Source of the DNA: Azolla caroliniana
Lineage: Eukaryota; Polypodiophyta
Reading direction: 5' to 3'
DNA: 64,000 bases
Assembly: GCA_043228905.1 (NCBI GenBank)
Contig: JBHGNT010000005.1
Span: 5,270,001 to 5,334,000 of the forward strand
Shown one piece after another: positions 10,430-22,098 of the stretch. The notes below the pieces were generated by a model. That model was not told the DNA's origin. It did no database searches and worked only from the letters and a program-made list of their open reading frames with translations. Positions within the stretch are counted from its first letter, which is position 1, and every line of letters begins with the position of its first letter. A program made the position numbers and the translations under genes.

Positions 10430-13204
10430 TTATAGGGGCAGTTCCCCACTATCTACTATTACCACCTTACGCTTGGGGGTGCCACTTTGAGTACCTTCCG
10501 CTTCCACCTTATAAACCACATCCATGCCACTTATCACCTTTCCAAACACTACATGTCTTCCATCCAACCTATACACACCAGCCCAGTACAGATTGTCATA
10601 CAGAAAAATACTATAGTAATCCAAAGACAATCTAGTGTATACATTAATATCTGGTATTGTATAAGAGAAAGGCAGATAAACCAAAATACCCCTAAAAGTT
10701 GTCAAATTGACCAGGAATACCACTATGTAGTTTATAATTCTGTGTTTCATGCAAGTATTCCAACAAAAAGGCTGGTGATATATTGGTGGGACAGGTATTC
10801 TGGCAGTGTTTTTGAGAAACTATGGGCACTTGCAACAGACCCTTGTACTTACCAACTTGTTTTCACAGTAGTTATGAAAAATTGGGAGCCATTGGTGTTC
10901 GACCCAGCATTTGCCATGGACAAAACACCTATTATAATAATTAACAGGATCATCAGAACATTAAGTATTATCCATGATGCATTTAAGATCTCAACAACAA
11001 TGAAGAGCATAAAATGTGGCTGTACATAAATACAAATAGCTGACCTGGGGCTGTATGCTTGATCTTGAAATTCTCATCAGCAAAACTCTCACCATAGATG
11101 GATTCTCCACCTCGTCCATCACCAAGGGTAAAATCCCCACCTTGTATCATGAAGCTAGGGATAATGCGATGGAGTTTGGACCCCTTATAATGAAGTGCTT
11201 TACCACTCCTTCCAACTCCCTTCTCACCAGTACAAAGAGCCCTGAAATTCTCTGTAATTTTGACAAAGCCATATATATACACACAATTAGAATGTGAACA
11301 CTGACAAATCCTTAGGGTTCATTTAAATAAGTTTACAGTTGAGCTGCAGGGCAAGTGTTTATCATAGAAATAAAGGAACACACCTGAATACCTTGAACCT
11401 TCTGGATACACCAGAATATCCCTAAGTTTCTGAGAAACTCATCAGAGTAACCATCTGTAGTAGTATTTTTCTACTAGGATATTCAGGTAAATATGCAAAA
11501 AGTTACAAGTATTTCAGTGTTTTGCCATGTAACAATAAATGTGTGATTGGTGGGACCAGTTTTGCAAATGCATGTGGCCAAATTATAGAGCATGGCAATG
11601 AATTTGAGCCTTGAATGCCAAAGACAATATTCCAGCACAAAGTATGAATCTAATCTTAGTAATCTACACACATGGGGCTTATATAACTTAAACCATGGGA
11701 TACAACAAAAAGAGAGATGAACTGACCTACAGTCTTTGGCACAGTTTTTCCAAATAAACCCATCACCACCCTTCCTAAAATAAGCCCAACAAAAGCACAA
11801 GAATTAGCTCCTTTTCAAGGTGTTTCAGAAAGATTAATTTGTCAACTCATATCTAGCTTTTTTACCTGTGGGCTTTCCATCGATTTCGATATCGAAGAAT
11901 ACTTTATGGGTTATCTCATCTAATTGCTCATTTTTTTTAGCCTGAAATTTTCCCATGATCATTAAATCAAAGAAATCGCAATTGTATTAAAGCTCTAAGA
12001 TTCTTTACACTATCAAACTAAAATTACGTGAAGTTGTATATAAACTCAAATTCAATATAGCATGAAAATGAAGATGGGGGAAAATGGGTAATAGGAAACT
12101 AACATATTCTATCATTTTATGATCTAATGCGACTAAGAGGGTAACATATACATTTTGTTATTTTATGATCCAACTGTAAACGTATTTCCTATCATTTGAT
12201 GATCTAGTAGTAAAGGCTTAACATTAAGGTTAAGATTTCCCACCTCAATATGCGCATCATGGGTAGGGACGCCTATGCTTAATAAGGTTGTTAATGTCAT
12301 ATAGCTGGGTCCTATTCCCATCAATGAAAATTTTCTATATTCTTGGTCATTAACCAGCTACATTGTCATTGTGGTATAATTTGTAGCAGATATTTTGTCT
12401 GCTTTAATATAAATTTAGCACGTGTAAATCCCATGTATCAAAAGGAAACTCAAAAGATCAGACAAAAATGGATCCAACTGATTCCCAATAGAAAAATGAT
12501 GAGATCTGAATGCATCATCTAGTTTTTCTTTAATACATATAAATTCAACATATTCTCGTTTAAATGCATATAAATTCAACATCTTTCTCTCTGCCCCTTC
12601 AAATCTTTCGCTTGGAAAGAAAGCAGGAAAATGTCTCCAACATATACATATGTCGATTCCGAATTTCACATATTCTCGTTTAAATGCATATAAATTCAAC
12701 ATCTTTTCCCTGTCCCTTCGAATCTTTCGCTTGGAAAGAAAGCAGGAAAATGTCTCCAACATATACATATGTCGATTCCGAATTTCACATATTCTCGTTT
12801 AAATGCATATAAATTCAACATCTTTCTCCCTGTCCCTTCGAATCTTTCGCTTGGAAAGAAAGCAGGAAAATGTCTCCAACATATACATATGTCGATTCCG
12901 AATTTCACATATTCTCGTTTAAATGCATATAAATTCAACATCTTTCTCCCTGTCCCTTCGAATCTTTCGCTTGGAAAGAAAGCAGGAAAATGTCTCCAAC
13001 ATATACATATGTGGATTCAGAATTTCCGTATCGATCACGCTACTGTTTCACAGATCTAGGGAAAACACAGTAGACAAAAAAGAGCGAAAAAAAAAGAGGC
13101 AAAGATTTCGTTTTTTTGAGTACCTGAAGAGTAGTAAGGAAAGAAGCAGAGGAGAAGAGAATCAGTGCGATCCAGATGGACACCAAGGGGAGGGTATTGG
13201 CCAT
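10430..13204 (-). CDS. Peptidyl-prolyl cis-trans isomerase, secretory cyclophilin similar to CYP20-1, copy A (six exons, 208 aa)
   Basis: Exons on the minus strand are 13204-13124, 11941-11866, 11774-11727, 11251-11045, 10928-10853 and 10568-10430, all with GT-AG borders and compatible phases. The protein catalyses cis-trans isomerisation of Xaa-Pro bonds during folding. Residues 1-27 ([20 protein letters not shown]...) are a clear signal peptide encoded by exon 1. The cyclophilin fold follows: [40 protein letters not shown] with the catalytic Arg and Phe, [21 protein letters not shown] with the inhibitor-pocket Trp, and HVVFGKV. The C-terminus [10 protein letters not shown] matches plant CYP20-1. 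No HDEL-type signal is present, so it is ER lumenal or secreted. It is transcribed divergently from the peroxiredoxin gene. I saw one synonymous coding difference from copy B. Confidence 0.93.
12551..13029 (-). repeat. 120-bp VNTR in cyclophilin intron 1, four units
   Basis: Units start at 12551, 12671, 12790 and 12910 (120, 119 and 120 bp) and are nearly identical; each contains TCTTTCGCTTGGAAAGAAAG. The array sits about 95 bp inside the intron, downstream of the exon 1 donor. Copy B has only two units. The unit length, close to a multiple of three, produces open frames on both strands that are not genes. Confidence 0.95.
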
Positions 13205-14963
13205 GGGGTCTCTCTCTGTGCTCTGCTTCTTCAGAAAAGAAAGAAAGAGAGAAAGAAAGAAATAGCAGGCAGCAGCTACCAAGTGAGAGGAGATGTGTGT
13301 CTTTACTTACTCGCTCACTGGCAGTGGCTCCCGAGAGAGAGATGGACGGACGGACGGGTTAGGGTTTTATTTCTTGTCCACAATGTGAACACGCACAGAC
13401 GCCCACAAAACCTACACACCGTTCCTCTTTGTCTTCTTCAATCTTCTCTATGTCTTGTATGTCTATCTATAGAAGGACCACTTGTTTCTCACAAACCTCG
13501 GCACAACGATTTCTCAGTAACCCCCCCTATCCATCCTTCTATCCAGCCACAGGCCTTTGTCCGCCCATTGCTTTATGGCAATTGGGGTTTGTCCATCCTT
13601 CTATCCACCCCACGAGCCTTTGTCCACCCATTGCCTTTTGGTAATTGGGGGCTGGATTTCGTCCAACGTCACCATCTGCCCTACTCTCTGAGCCCATGTA
13701 GTTTCTATTCTCCTCTCTTTTAATTCTCCGGCACCGCATCCTTGGACCCACACGTTTGATCTTATGGACATGGTTACCACCTGTTTGCACCGTTTCCTAA
13801 TCGAAGTGTGTGTGCTTGTCTATAGTGCGTGTTTTTACATTCCCATTTTGGTCTATGTGTTCGTTCGTTCACCTTCAAAAACAACATTTACAATGTCAGC
13901 ACACACACACACACCTCTTTATAAAATGGTGCTTTTAGTGTCACGTAAGACACGGTGGTTTAATAACATACCATGTGCTTTTCTCAAACAAGCTTACAGA
14001 ATATTCTAAAATGATGTTTTGTTGAGGTTATAGAATATTTGCCCATGATGTTTCTATAAAGGTTACAAAAGCTTATAAAATATTCGCCAATATCAAGCTT
14101 ATAGAATATTCTCTAATGATGTCATGAAGCCTCGTATATTGCTTAAGGTACTTTCTTATATAGGTTTGTAGTCTCATATGAGAATGACTAGGTTCGATGT
14201 ATGCTGCAACCAAATGTGCAAATAGCTTAAGTGCACAAAATCAAGGACATGTAATGGAACTTTCATCAACATAAATCAAGTATATGCAATGATGAGATAA
14301 CGTAAAGAAGGCATCTCGCTATATTCTATAGTTGGGCTCAAACAGTGTTAACTACAACTAAAAACTTTGCCAATGTCATGTGACGATGGATCAAGATTTC
14401 ACCTCACGAACAATGCAAAAGAGATTCAAACACATACATACATATATACGTGCCTATATTGTAGGAATGTCTCGTTGGGAATGTGTGAAGGGGAACCGTA
14501 GTAAGTTTTGCTTGGAAACACATAAAATGTAGCTGCTCATAAGAGGCTCAAACATAAACAAAAGAGATGATAAGGAATGGTGGCATGGTTTTCTTCAAGG
14601 GCGTTTGTTTGAACACGTTCTCTTATTACACACAATGTTAACTATAGATAGAGATAGAGATAGAGATACATATAGTGATAAATATAGTGATAAATATAGT
14701 GCTGATTTCTAAATATAGAGACAGATAGATAGATAGGCTTTTGCCCATCCATTCATTCATTCATTTAGTCATTCATTCTTCGGACATGCACATGCAAAAA
14801 AACATAAAAACAAAAAATGGACCACTTCAAATATAAATACATAATAACTCCTCAGGGGTTTCTTCTTCATTATCATTAGGGTTTAGAACAAACAGAGCAG
14901 AACAGAACAGAACAGAACAAAACCAGAAGGAGAAGATAAAAGAAGAGGAAGAAGGAAGAATCG
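13205..14963. promoter_or_regulatory. Divergent intergenic region between cyclophilin and peroxiredoxin, copy A
   Basis: The two start codons face away from each other across about 1.76 kb. A TATAAATA box (14832-14839) lies 125 bp before the peroxiredoxin ATG. Telo-box sequences TTAGGGTTT occur at 14876-14884 in its leader and at 13359-13367 near the cyclophilin 5' end; such boxes are common in plant housekeeping promoters. Other contents are AG-rich leaders on both sides, GGAC repeats (about 13343-13356), GATAGA and GATAAATATAGT minisatellites (about 14645-14702) and AGAAC repeats just upstream of the peroxiredoxin. No further gene is seen. Confidence 0.6.
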
Positions 14964-15695
14964 ATGGCCATGGCTAGATCTGCAGTCGCTCCTCTCCTCG
15001 CGTCTCAGTGCGCCGCAGGTCTTCCCAGGCTCCCCTCATCCTCTTTCTCGTCGTCTCGGTATGTACTCTCTCCTCTCCCCAAATCGGTCTCTTCTTTTTC
15101 CTTCAATCTCCGAGGTGGAATCGTGAGACGAAGCAGCAGAACCTTCTCCTACCCCTTGGCCATGGCTTCTTCCTCTGTGACCACAGAGAGCTCGGTTGAA
15201 TCCAAAACCATCTCCGTCGGAGATAAGCTCCCCGAAGCAACGTTCGCTTATCTCGACAAAGAAGGTCAAGTTCAGACCGTGACCGTATCGGATCTCACGA
15301 AAGGCAAGAAAGCGGTGTTTTTCGCAGTTCCCGGAGCTTTCACTCCGACCTGTTCTCAGAAGCACTTACCAGGGTTTGTAGAGAAAGCCGATGAGCTCAG
15401 ATCAAAAGGTGTGGATACCATAGCTTGTATATCTGTGAATGACGTGTTTGTGATGAGAGCATGGGGAGAGAACCTGAGCACAGGCGATAAGGTTCTTCTT
15501 CTCTCCGATGGGAACTTGAACTTCACGAAAGCTATAGGTGCAACTCTGGACTTGAGTGATAAGCCCGTCGGTCTTGGTGTCAGGTCGAGAAGGTACTCTC
15601 TCCTCGCCGAGGATGGAGTGGTGAGAGTTCTCCATCTCGAAGAAGGTGGATCTTTCACTACCAGTGGAGCTGATGATATTTTGAAAGCCTTGTAG
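14964..15695 (+). CDS. PRXIIE: Peroxiredoxin type II E, chloroplastic, copy A (243 aa, intronless)
   Basis: Thiol peroxidase that reduces hydrogen peroxide and alkyl hydroperoxides in plastids, using glutaredoxin or thioredoxin as reductant. Residues 1 to about 69 are Ser/Arg-rich and poor in acidic residues, a typical plastid transit peptide. The AhpC/TSA-type domain follows. The peroxidatic Cys130 is in [16 protein letters not shown] and the resolving Cys155 is in [10 protein letters not shown], 25 residues later as in type II enzymes. The end, [16 protein letters not shown], is characteristic of the family. The lack of introns matches the plant PRXIIE gene. The second in-frame Met (residue 3) is an equally good start. 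A TATA box and telo-box lie upstream. The six differences from copy B are all synonymous. Confidence 0.95.
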   Translation: MAMARSAVAPLLASQCAAGLPRLPSSSFSSSRYVLSPLPKSVSSFSFNLRGGIVRRSSRTFSYPLAMASSSVTTESSVESKTISVGDKLPEATFAYLDKEGQVQTVTVSDLTKGKKAVFFAVPGAFTPTCSQKHLPGFVEKADELRSKGVDTIACISVNDVFVMRAWGENLSTGDKVLLLSDGNLNFTKAIGATLDLSDKPVGLGVRSRRYSLLAEDGVVRVLHLEEGGSFTTSGADDILKAL

Positions 15696-18600
15696 ATTCT
15701 CTTGGGAGTTCAGTATTAAGGTTTGTCTAAAGAAAGAAAGGCATAATTATGTTGCATTGTCTAGCTCGGCAAGGCGAAAGAAGGAAAATTTTGGTTTGCA
15801 TGCATAAATATATGTATATGTTCTACCTAGTCTTCTATATGAGAAAATGCTACTTTGGTCCTTGAATTCATATATGTATTTATTGTTATTCCTAAACTTA
15901 TATATGAGTACTATTCCTACTGCTTTTTGAAATTTCCCCGAATTTCAATATTTCATGTATGTTTTCCTATTTCGTACTTATATATATAGTTATCTATACA
16001 GTACTGTTATATACACATGATACGTTTTTGAGAGGTAATTAACCCTCTGTAGCTATTGTGTTTGTGCATTGCAGGCATCCTTTCCTAAGGGTTGAGAGTA
16101 ATTTGATGTATATACAAATAAGAATTCAAAGCTTCTTTAGGAATTATGTGCATGGCTTACGTAGGATTGGAAGAGTTGATTGATGTTTTATCCGGATCTA
16201 TATAAACGCTCACATGGCAAGAACAATGTCCCATATGTTTCTGGTTTCTAATATACTAAAGGATAATACTGTTGGCAAGCCATTGCTTTTTCTTATTTCT
16301 CAGGAAGGTTATTATTCGTGTTTCTCTTTTAAACTAGAGTGTGTTAAATAATCACCAAATTTGCATTCTTTGATAAAATCACCACAATGTTAAAGATCTT
16401 TTGTAGCTTCATTTTGCAATACATGATGCACACCTCTTGTGTACTTTATCTCCATTGGATTATCTACTTGTATCTTTGGGTTGATATGCATTACGGATAA
16501 CATGGTAAGAATATTATTCTTATCATCACATTTTAATGGCTAATATGATGCGAATAACCTATAATAACCTATATAAATGGACATGGACATGCAGATTTGT
16601 AAATGAACTACGGTCAGAAATGAAATAATAAGGGACTCAAGAGGATGGTTTGTGAAATTGCTGCAAGTTTGAAGTTGATCTCTTTCATTATCCTTGAAGC
16701 TTTCCTTTTGGTAGAGTTTAAAATTTTGGAGATGCATGTATTTAGCCTCTTCAGTATGTACATGCATTATGTTTAGGAGAATTAGACATGAAAGTCAGTG
16801 AAAAGTATTAAAGAAGACGAATGGGATGAAGGGTGCTTACCATAGTGTTTAGCCTCTTTGAGTGAATGACGAGAGACAGTATTAACATCCAGTGTCATCT
16901 ACCTCTAAATTTGTCCTACTTTTGTAGTTGGCCATTAACAGGACTAATGAGAGCCTTAGATTCATTGGAATTAGTTTTTAGAGTTGGTTGATTAGGCTAT
17001 GCTGTTATATGAGAGCCTGTCATCTACCTCTAAATTTTTCCGTCTACTTTTGTAAGTTGGCCATTAATAGGACTCATGAGAGCCTCTTCCTCACTAATTT
17101 GGGAGTAATGAGAGCCTTAGATTCATTGAAATTAGTTTTCAGAGTTGGTCGATTAGGCTATGCTGTTATATGAGTTCTCGGTCCTTACACAAGTTTTATA
17201 CAAGTTCAGGGATAACTGAATTCTCAGTAATCCATCTGTTCACTTTAATTAGTCTTTACAATTAGCTCAAATTAGCGCTACAATACATTCTGGTTATCCT
17301 TGAATTCTAGCAAAACTGTATTCTCACTTTATCCATATATTGTCCAGTTGTGCTTGCAACAATTGGTTTAAAGCTTGTGAATATCAAAGTGGTGAGAGTA
17401 CTCTTGCCTATCATTGTATGCCTTTTCTCATATAAGAGCCAGGTCATATGTTAAAAAGGACAGTTTGGTCGTTTTGATTATTATACAAATGCATCTTGTG
17501 ACCTATTACTAGAGGGCCAAGTGTTATTTTGTATTCATGGCAGTATGGTTCGTTCAATATCTAATACAGTTAAATATCATGAACCAATAAGCATCAATAT
17601 TTTATTTTGTCATTCTTTTGTTTTCATGATATTGCTAAAATTGTTGTTGAGCGGCAACAATTAAAAAGGTTAGTCCCAACACACACATCAAAATGAATGA
17701 ATTAATTGTACTTCTTTTGTTTTGTTAATGTTTGGACCCATAGTAATTCTTGAAATGTGGGACATTGGCTTTGAGTCATGGAATTCATGGCATTCTACAT
17801 GTATTCTAACCCTACTCTCTTATTTGGTATATAAATGTATAGCCTCATTTGAGTGATGAACGAAGTGTATGGTGTTCCGAGATCTTGGAAACTTTACATC
17901 ATGTTATGACATGGAGGGGTGATTTCATTTGTGTATATAATATAATGTTAATGTGGTTTTTATAATTATAAGTGGATTGATCGATAGAAAGATTAAGCAT
18001 TGCCAATTAAGGGCTAATTGTCAATAATAATCTTATGACTCACAGTACAATGATTGTGTCATTTCTACTTAAAACACTCACCATCAACTTACTCTTAACA
18101 AGATAGAAAGGAAATCCAATGCAATTACTCTCTATCCCTAATTACTATGTTCACGTTCTTTTGAGAGCCTCTCTCAAATCATGTAATGGTATAGATAAAT
18201 AAACCAAATTATGTGTATGCATAATTATGTGCAAGGTGTATGTTTGTGACAATGTGATGCAGACAAATAAAGCTAATTAATCACAACAATCTTGACCTCC
18301 AACATTTTGATGAACTTTATGAGTAATTCATATGAAGCATATAATAGTGAGGGTATATTTGCAAAAGGACTTTTTTTTTCAGAAGGTACGCAAGCACAAC
18401 TGTCCAGACATCTTAAAACCTGGAAACATATTAACATAGTAATTCAAATGATGGTATCATGGAAGAGTTTTTCCCAATGAGAGAACATAATGCACTTGCT
18501 TTTCTTAATAATGTATGGATAATATATACTGACGAGCTAGTAATATCTACTATGGACCATTTTACCCTTGGTACATATTTTAAGTCATTTCTGGTTATTA

Positions 18601-20323
18601 TTTCGTAGCCTTGGGTTAGGTTCTAGTTTTATTGTCAACCTACCATTCTCTTTTTGTGCTCCTTTTGTGTTTCTAAAAGTTATTTATATAGGTGGTGCTC
18701 CCCTTGTTGGCATTTGTAGCATGGATATTAGTACTCTTTAGGCTTGATACTTTGAAGATCCCCTAAACATAGCAAAACTATTAGAATTTTCTAGCAATGT
18801 TGGTCATAATATTTACTTTGAATCAAACTCAATTATTCAAACGGATAAGGGTATTGGGACATAAGGAGGATAATCATCCTCTCCATCATTGTAGATACCC
18901 TATACTCTTATAGTCTCCAATATAATACAATTAGGAACATCATGAATAACACCTAAGTTCGAGTCCATCTTCAATTTACTTGGAAAGCAAGAAGGATAAG
19001 CAACCCCTATGTTGATGGTGATACTCTATTATACTTATCATCTTGAGTATAATACAATTAGGGCCATCATGCATAACACTTAAGTTTGAGTTCATCTTCA
19101 ATTTACCATGAACACATTTGACTACGAAGCTTAGTTTGAGCCGTTAATTGACCCTTGAGAATAATACTCCATGGTTAGTTGTCATTTGTAGTTGATACCC
19201 CTTGACTCAATGAGAATTATTGGCAAACAATTAACCTTTCTCTCAAAAGATGGGCTATAACATTTAGTACTACCTACCGTTTTGTGATAACATACTCGTC
19301 TGTAATTTAAACATAAAATAAGACTAGAAGCTATCAAAGGTAATATTATGCTACAACTATAAAGATAGTCAAGTCAAGTCACATTAATAATACTTTCACA
19401 AAAATAAACAAGATGAATGAGAGCCATGTTTAAAAGAAAGGAACCTTTTTTCAATAAAAGTTTGTGGATATGCTTGTTTTTAATTTTGTCACATTTAAAC
19501 ATGACGAATTGAAATAATAGGAGCCACGTTTAACTAAAAGGAACCAACTTCTATAAGTGGTCCTAGATATGATTGAGATTATTGACCAAAGTTGAATAAG
19601 ATCATATTAACTTAAGAAGTCCAAGATAAGCATATTTTTAGAGCAATTCGGAATAATAAAAACTCTTGGTTACTACTTGAAACGATCTTCTGTCGGTTCG
19701 TGTAAATTTCTAAAAAGTTCATCTATTGTGCTTTGACATAAAGTATTTGTCTTCACTTCATGATATTGCATTGCAAAACTCAGGAATTTCAAACACCTTT
19801 TGATAATAAAGGGAGCAATGTAACTTTTACTATACATGATTCAGCCACCCCCAAACAAAAGGTAAAGACATTATTAAAGGTTTGGGTATCATTGTTAATA
19901 ATTCAAAAAACGTGTCCGCCGTAGTAAGGCCTCAGACATTGAAAGGATCATAAAAGAGATTTCAAGAAATTGCTTGACGTGACCTTAGACGAAGGTGTGT
20001 TAATATCACTAAAGGAGAATATGTGGAAATGCTAATTACTATCATTTCTATAAAATGCAATTTTTTGTAGTTTTTAAAGTTCCCCCAAGTCATCTTAAAC
20101 AAATTTTCTGTGGCACAAAAGTTGCGCTATGAAATAGGACAAACAACCCAATCAAATAAATATTTCAGCAAGAGGTTTGCGATGTTAGATTAAGCCTTAG
20201 AGGTGCCAACATTGTACATGGAATTTCAATGGCTTTCTCAACATATTTTAGATATCTATGTTGGTCCGACGAGGCACACATCTGAAATATCATAAGATCG
20301 GGCTTGCATAGCCACAAGACATC

Positions 20324-20325
<2 letters not shown>
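15696..20325. other. Gene-free spacer downstream of PRXIIE, copy A
   Basis: No gene seen in about 4.6 kb. A tandem duplication spans about 16891-17174, with two diverged units that both contain CATCTACCTCTAAATTT and end in GATTAGGCTATGCTGTTATA. A second degenerate duplication lies at about 18870-19105, marked by TATAATACAATTAGG. The rest is AT-rich unique sequence. Open frames at 16988 and 18292 are too short and lack domains. Confidence 0.6.
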
Positions 20326-20403
<78 letters not shown>

Positions 20404-20585
20404 ATGAATGATGATGGATATTAGGGCAAGGAGGATAGGTAGGAACCGAAACAAAAGACAGAAGAAAGACATTTGGGGACATCTGATAAAGAGAGAGAGA
20501 GAAAGAAAGAAAGATATATTGTCGTTTTCTAAGGCCAAAATTGGCCCATGAGACAAATGGTTTACAACAAAAAATGGGATATTTA

Positions 20586-20621
<36 letters not shown>

Positions 20622-20760
20622 GAATGAATGACGATGGATGCTAGGACATAGGTAGGGACTGAAACAAAAGAGAGAAGAAAGACATTGGGGAATGAAGATA
20701 TCGAAACAAATGGTCGATCACAAAAGAATGTGGACATTGAATGGGAATCAAGGGTGATAA
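20326..20760. repeat. Duplicated block with long GA microsatellites
   Basis: A GA run of about 76 bp (20326-20401) and another of about 32 bp (20589-20620) each precede related sequence: GAATGATGATGGAT, then AGGTAGG, then GAAACAAAAGA-AGAAGAAAGACATT. A block of roughly 250 bp was therefore duplicated and then diverged. A smaller direct repeat follows at about 20848-20930, with AAGCTTCCAAAGGGTATATTGGTAAA present twice. Confidence 0.75.
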
Positions 20761-21064
20761 ATATATGTATGTAATAGGGACTCGAATTTGTGAGAGCTGA
20801 AGATAAGGGAACCCCAACTAATGGTGGGGGGATACAAACTCAAAGAAAAGCTTCCAAAGGGTATATTGGTAAACACAAAAAAAGAAAGAAAAAAGCTTCC
20901 AAAGGGTATATTGGTAAAAACAAAAAAAAGGAGGCCTTGTGATGGACAGAAGAAAGTTAAAGACTAAAAAAAAGAATAAAAAGAAAAACAGAGAGACAGA
21001 GATACAGAGATACAGAGGAAAAGAAAGAGATGAGATTGATTCCCTTCTTTCCTTTTTAAGGCAC

Positions 21065-21072
21065 TATAAATA
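21065..21072 (+). promoter_or_regulatory. TATA box of the repeat-protein gene
   Basis: TATAAATA lies 109 bp upstream of the ATG at 21181. The intervening leader is purine-rich and ends in a GA microsatellite (about 21149-21178). Spacing fits a TATA box with a leader of roughly 80 nt. Confidence 0.55.
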
Positions 21073-21147
21073 CAACACACCCACAATCAGACAGAGGAAG
21101 AGAAGAGCAGAGACAGAGGAAGTGCCTATAAAAGAAGGGGAGGGGAG

Positions 21148-21178
<31 letters not shown>

Positions 21179-21180
21179 GC

Positions 21181-22098
21181 ATGGGTTTCTCTGAGACTCT
21201 GAGCTTTGTGAAGAAGTATCCGATCACCCTGTGTGGGTTTTCATTGCTCTTCATGCCCTCCGTCCACCAGCTCCTCCTCTACTTCACACCCCTTCTCCTC
21301 TCCACAGGCATCTTCGTGGTGGCCATGCTCACCTCTGCTAATCCCAGCAACAACACTACAACATACTCCCATCATGATGATGAAGATAATTATGATGATG
21401 CCCCCCCCCATCCTCGCGCCCATGGTTTTGAGACCTTTGGATTTGTAGGAGGAGATGCCGGCGAATCCGATGGTTGGGGTGCCCATCTCGAACGAGAACC
21501 CCAATTCTTAATGGCAACATCTACTACCCATAGACTCCTCCGCCCGAGAAAAGCTCGGCTCACCCACAAGTGCGCAGAGGCCAAGCAGGAGACCCATGAG
21601 TGCGAAATGCCGGCCGCCGAATCCGATCCGACCCCGCACCTGTCTGATAACCCCCTAGCAAGCGCCGAACCGGATCCGGACTTGTGCGAACAGCCCCTAG
21701 CACGCGCCGAGCCGGACCCGGACTTGTGTGAACAGCCCCTAGCAAGGTCCCAGCCGGATCCGGACTTGTGCGAAAATCCCCTAGCAAGGTCCGAGCCAGA
21801 CCCAGACTTGTGCGAAAAGCCCCTAGCAAGGTCCGAGCCGGACCCGGACTTGTGCGAAAAGCCCCTAGCAAGGTCCGAGCCGGACCCGGACTTGTGCAAA
21901 AAGCCCCTAGCAAGGTCCGAGCCGGACCCAGACTTGTGTGAAAAACCCCTAGCAAGGTCCGAGCCGGATCCGGACTTGTGCGAAAAGCCCCTAGCAAGGT
22001 CCGAACCGGACCCGGACTTGTGCGAAAAGCCCCTAGCCGGTGTTGAGCCAGAATTGTATGTGGAACCCATCCTCGTGGACGGGGCGCGCCACTTGTAA
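21181..22098 (+). CDS. Unknown membrane-anchored protein with nine 14-residue repeats (305 aa)
   Basis: I do not recognise a domain. Residues about 14-52 are strongly hydrophobic, broken by Pro-Ser-Val-His, so they could form one or two membrane segments. Next comes a His/Asp-rich acidic stretch (64-75), then a basic patch (117-130). Residues 161-286 are nine tandem copies of a 14-mer with consensus RSEPDPDLCEKPLA, each bearing one Cys. One more degenerate copy precedes them. The N-terminal topology resembles a group of plant proteins of unknown function with a hydrophobic hairpin and a long acidic tail, but that is inference. The start has a good context (GGCATGGG), a TATA box upstream and no intron. 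Two antisense frames are also open across the repeats, a by-product of the 42-bp period. Confidence 0.6.
   Translation: MGFSETLSFVKKYPITLCGFSLLFMPSVHQLLLYFTPLLLSTGIFVVAMLTSANPSNNTTTYSHHDDEDNYDDAPPHPRAHGFETFGFVGGDAGESDGWGAHLEREPQFLMATSTTHRLLRPRKARLTHKCAEAKQETHECEMPAAESDPTPHLSDNPLASAEPDPDLCEQPLARAEPDPDLCEQPLARSQPDPDLCENPLARSEPDPDLCEKPLARSEPDPDLCEKPLARSEPDPDLCKKPLARSEPDPDLCEKPLARSEPDPDLCEKPLARSEPDPDLCEKPLAGVEPELYVEPILVDGARHL
21661..22038 (+). repeat. 42-bp coding minisatellite, nine units
   Basis: Nine units of exactly 42 bp encode the 14-residue repeat. Units 4-9 are nearly identical at DNA level, while the first three are more diverged (Gln or Asn replaces Lys, Ala or Gln changes occur in the start). 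That gradient suggests recent expansion from the 3' side. Confidence 0.95.

Larger units (their letters stand above)
728..20209 (+). repeat. Large duplicated segment, copy A
   Basis: Collinear and in the same orientation as 44713-64000. Checked anchors: position 728 pairs with 44713, GDSL start 3678 with 47688, cyclophilin start 13204 with 56970, peroxiredoxin start 14964 with 58756, and 20209 with the last base of the window. Copy A is about 194 bp longer, mainly because it has two more units of a 120-bp repeat in the cyclophilin intron. Homology probably continues beyond 20209, since copy B is cut by the window end. Confidence 0.95.

Noticed and set aside
12551-13029. A CRISPR-like regular repeat array
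   Set aside because: The whole 120-bp unit is repeated without variable spacers, and the genome is eukaryotic.
12415-13059. Repeated open frames on both strands across the cyclophilin intron
   Set aside because: They are a product of the 120-bp tandem array inside intron 1; splice borders and protein continuity exclude coding use.
12923-13723. A 266-codon plus-strand frame over cyclophilin exon 1
   Set aside because: It is antisense to the well-supported exon 1 and built on the VNTR and low-complexity sequence.
15036-15658. Minus-strand frames of up to 109 codons inside the peroxiredoxin gene
   Set aside because: Antisense shadows of a clearly recognised enzyme gene.
20165-20737. A 190-codon minus-strand frame rich in Ser-Leu
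   Set aside because: Created by reading long GA/CT microsatellites; no other coding character.
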